NCBI GenBank assembly: GCA_003488005.1
Contig: DNND01000106.1
Span: 1 to 35,640 of the forward strand
Direction: 5' to 3'
Origin: Blastocatellia bacterium
Lineage (GTDB): Bacteria; Acidobacteriota; Blastocatellia; Pyrinomonadales; Pyrinomonadaceae
Length of the DNA: 35,640 nt
Shown piece after piece: positions 33,473 through 35,640 of this stretch. A model generated the notes under the pieces. That model was not told where the DNA came from. It ran no database searches and was given only the letters and a program-made list of their open reading frames with translations. Each line of letters opens with the position of its first letter. The first letter of the stretch is position 1. The position numbers and the translations under genes are program-made.

Positions 33473-34411
33473 TTAAGAAACGCCGAGGCCGGCGCTCGCT
33501 GCTTTTAGACTCGCCGCGTCCTCGACATTGAAACACTTCACTTCGCGGCTTGTCTGCCGCATCAAGCCTGACAATACTTTTCCCGGGCCGACTTCAATGA
33601 AGTTTTCGACGCCTTGTTGAATCAACAATTGCATCGACTCGAGCCAGCGCACCGGCGCCGACACCTGACGAATCACCGCGTCGCGAGCCGCATCGGCTGC
33701 CTTGTTGGCTGCGGCATCAACATTCGTTACCAACGGTATCGACAGGTCCTGAAAACTAACGCTTTCCAGGTCAAAAGCCAAACGGTCCTGGGCCGGCAAC
33801 ATTAAGGCGCTATGAAAAGGCGCGCTTACATTCAACTTTACAACTCGTTTCGCGCCAGCATCTTTCAGCAATTCGCTTGCTCTTTCAACCGCTTCAGCGT
33901 GGCCGGCGATGACGACTTGATTCGGCGAGTTGATGTTCGCCGGCGCGCAAACCTGGCCTTGTTGAGCTGCTGCACAGGCAGCCTCGATGGCTTCAAGTTC
34001 CAGGCCCATAACCGCCGCCATCGCGCCCACGCCCGGCGGCACGGCTTCCTGCATGTAACGGCCGCGTTTGCGCACGGTCTGAATCGCCTCGTTGAGTGAC
34101 AGCGACTTTGCTGCGACCAAAGCCGAATATTCGCCGAGGCTGTGTCCGGCAACAAATTCCGGTTTCGGAAAGCCTTCCGATTCGATTACGCGAAGAACTG
34201 CAACTGAGACTGCTAGAATTGCGGGCTGCGTATTCTCAGTTAGCTGCAACTCCTCGACTGAGCCTTCGAAGCACAACCGCGAAATCGAAAAATGAAGCGC
34301 ATCGTCCGCCTCTTCAAAGATCCGCCTGGCGACCGCAAAGTTTTCTACCAGGTTCTTGCCCATTCCGGGAGATTGCGAACCTTGTCCCGGAAAAATGTAA
34401 GCGGTGGTCAT
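33473..34411 (-). CDS. fabD: Malonyl-CoA:ACP transacylase
   Basis: Loads malonyl groups onto ACP, 312 aa. FPGQGSQ at the start, nucleophile S91 in GHSLGEYSA, H200 in APFHSALM, and GPGKVLSGLMRQ near the end are all visible. ATG at 34411. It lies between fabH and acpP in the same direction. Confidence 0.97.
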   Translation of the reverse strand: MTTAYIFPGQGSQSPGMGKNLVENFAVARRIFEEADDALHFSISRLCFEGSVEELQLTENTQPAILAVSVAVLRVIESEGFPKPEFVAGHSLGEYSALVAAKSLSLNEAIQTVRKRGRYMQEAVPPGVGAMAAVMGLELEAIEAACAAAQQGQVCAPANINSPNQVVIAGHAEAVERASELLKDAGAKRVVKLNVSAPFHSALMLPAQDRLAFDLESVSFQDLSIPLVTNVDAAANKAADAARDAVIRQVSAPVRWLESMQLLIQQGVENFIEVGPGKVLSGLMRQTSREVKCFNVEDAASLKAASAGLGVS

Positions 34412-34414
34412 AAG

Positions 34415-34518
34415 AAGTAAATCGTAAATAGTCGAACGATGGCGACTCTCAAACCAAGAAATGTTTCAGGTTAAAGGCTCTTTCTATTTACGATTTACGA
34501 TTCACGATTTACGAACCG
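34415..34518. repeat. Heptamer tandem array, inverted pair (CGATTTA type)
   Basis: Units CGATTTA/CGATTCA at 34484-34518 (four good, one partial) with shorter reverse-complement units (TCGTAAA, about three) at 34415-34435. The spacer is about 48 nt. It fills the fabH-fabD gap (34412-34519). Confidence 0.82.
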
Positions 34519-34519
34519 C

Positions 34520-35506
34520 TCACCAGCGAATCAATACCGCGCCCCAGGTCACGCCCCCGCCAAACGAAGCAAGCAGCACAATGTCGTCCTTTTGAATCTT
34601 GCCCGCTTCAACGCATTCATCCAGGCCGATCGGAATGGATGCCGACGACGTGTTCCCATGCATGGCGATGTTGGAATAGACGCGATCCATGTCAACGTTC
34701 AGCTTGCTGGCCACTGCATCGGTGATTCTCTGGTTTGCCTGATGCGGAATGAAGAGCTTGACGTCATCCGCAGTCAGGCCAGCTTCTTCCAAAACCTCGC
34801 GAGAGATTTCGGCCATGGACCGTACGGCAACTTTGAATAGTTCGTTGCCCTTCATCTTAAAAAAGTGATCGCCGGCAGCCAGCGTTTCAGCGCTCGCCGG
34901 CCTGCGCGTGCCACCACCCGGGGAAAAAAGCTGTTCTTCGTATCTGCCATCGGACCGAATGCGCGCGCCCAAAATTCCGTGATTATTTTCAACCGCTCCT
35001 AACACCGCCGCGCCAGCGCCGTCACCAAACAAAACACACGTTGCCCGGTCGGTGTAGTCGACGTACTGAGTCAGAATCTCAGCCCCAATGACCAGCGCAT
35101 GCTTTGATTTCCCCGTGCGAATCATCGTGTCCGCCACGGTCAAGCCATACAAAAACCCGGAGCAAGCGGCCACCAAATCCATTGCCGCGGCTTTGTTGGC
35201 GCCAAGCTCGGCCTGAATGATGCATCCGGTTGAAGGAAGAATCTGATCCGGCGTAACGGTGGCGCACAGGATCAGATCGATGTCGGCTGGTTCCAGACCA
35301 GCGCGCTCAATTGCCTGGCGCGCAGCCTTGACCGCAAACAGAGATGTGTACTCACCTGGCGCCGCTTTCCGTCGTTGCTTGATTCCGGTTCGTGACGTAA
35401 TCCAGTCGTCCGACGTCTCGACCATCTTTTCCAGATCGGCGTTCGTCAGGATTCCTTCCGGATATGAATGGCCGGTTCCAAGTATGCCGGCGCGAATATC
35501 TGCCAT
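34520..35506 (-). CDS. fabH: Beta-ketoacyl-ACP synthase III
   Basis: Starts fatty-acid synthesis by condensing an acyl-CoA with malonyl-ACP, 328 aa. Catalytic C115 (AACSGFLYG), H255 (PHQANQRI) and N285 (GNTSSAS) are all present. ATG at 35506 with AGAGGA a few nt upstream. It is the first gene of the fab-etf cluster in this window; plsX, often upstream, is not seen before the window ends. Confidence 0.97.
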   Translation of the reverse strand: MADIRAGILGTGHSYPEGILTNADLEKMVETSDDWITSRTGIKQRRKAAPGEYTSLFAVKAARQAIERAGLEPADIDLILCATVTPDQILPSTGCIIQAELGANKAAAMDLVAACSGFLYGLTVADTMIRTGKSKHALVIGAEILTQYVDYTDRATCVLFGDGAGAAVLGAVENNHGILGARIRSDGRYEEQLFSPGGGTRRPASAETLAAGDHFFKMKGNELFKVAVRSMAEISREVLEEAGLTADDVKLFIPHQANQRITDAVASKLNVDMDRVYSNIAMHGNTSSASIPIGLDECVEAGKIQKDDIVLLASFGGGVTWGAVLIRW

Positions 35507-35536
35507 TAATTCCTCTGTCGTTGTGATTGGTGCGTA

Positions 35537-35566
35537 ATACTATCCACTAGCTGATAAAAAAGCCAA
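35537..35566 (-). promoter_or_regulatory. Candidate promoter of the fab-etf cluster
   Basis: On the minus strand TTGGCT (35566-35561) and TAGTAT (35542-35537) are spaced by 18 nt, about 30 nt before the fabH start. Each box matches four of six consensus bases, so it is weak evidence. Confidence 0.3.
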
Positions 35567-35621
35567 GCTGTTAAGAGTTCGGGTACTGATGCAGTTTGAA
35601 TTAAAGGCCTCGCCGTGGCAA

Positions 35622-35640
35622 TGAGGTCAGTACCGTCCGC
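35622..35640. repeat. Edge copy of the repeat captured in the HD-GYP gene
   Basis: The last 19 bases are the exact reverse complement of 10442-10460. The element runs off the window, so its full extent is unknown. Between it and the fabH start only the weak promoter is seen. Confidence 0.7.

Overview
The window is a chromosomal stretch of a moderately GC-rich, Gram-negative-type bacterium. The gene set (SEDS / PP2C / Ser-Thr kinase / FhaA-like block, PocR-GGDEF, HD-GYP, large pseudo-ATPase with a GHKL tail, M13 metallopeptidase, CusF-Sco lipoprotein, many dispersed palindromic intergenic repeats) fits Acidobacteriota, most likely the Blastocatellia side. That placement is inference from gene style, not from a marker gene. 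No tRNA, rRNA, CRISPR array or transposase gene was seen.

Layout. 1-6.1 kb (+): a morphogenesis and phosphosignalling operon made of a SEDS-family (RodA/FtsW) glycosyltransferase, a membrane-anchored PP2C phosphatase, a membrane Ser/Thr kinase with an SH3-like tail, and an FhaA-like FHA protein. 6.26-9.38 kb (+): a solitary AT-richer gene for a TIR / Mrr-like / NACHT protein, a probable bacterial NLR-type anti-phage gene. 9.4-15.7 kb (-): a regulatory block with a PocR-GAF-GGDEF cyclase, a pseudo-ATPase fused to an RsbW-like kinase domain, a STAS antagonist and a GAF/HD-GYP phosphodiesterase. 15.9-24.2 kb (-): a complete oligopeptide ABC importer with two different binding lipoproteins. 24.3-26.0 kb (-): coaE and folD. 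26.1-27.0 kb (+): a CusF-Sco1 copper lipoprotein. 27.4-29.5 kb (-): an M13 peptidase. 29.6-35.5 kb (-): etfA, etfB, fabF, acpP, fabD, fabH, transcribed as fabH-fabD-acpP-fabF-etfB-etfA, with fabG absent.

The most striking feature beyond the genes is repetitive DNA that fills gaps between co-oriented genes. At eight intergenic gaps there are tandem heptamer arrays. Each gap has its own 7-nt consensus, and five of them have the array and its inverted counterpart flanking a short spacer. A ninth array has been captured in frame inside the HD-GYP gene, where it encodes a 7-residue periodic peptide. A second class is nested palindromes (27125-27310, 30587-30876, 33382-33459, 17099-17178, 24225-24292), again often spanning a whole gap and in one case supplying the stop codon of the upstream gene. 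These arrays and palindromes also cause false N-terminal extensions in open frames of etfB, fabF and the FHA gene.

Working together: the kinase/phosphatase/FHA set probably tunes cell-wall elongation through the SEDS enzyme. The regulatory block pairs c-di-GMP synthesis and breakdown around a partner-switch (RsbW-like plus STAS) module. The fab-etf cluster joins fatty-acid initiation/elongation with an electron-transfer flavoprotein. The TIR-NACHT gene stands apart in composition and is the best candidate for a less-described system.
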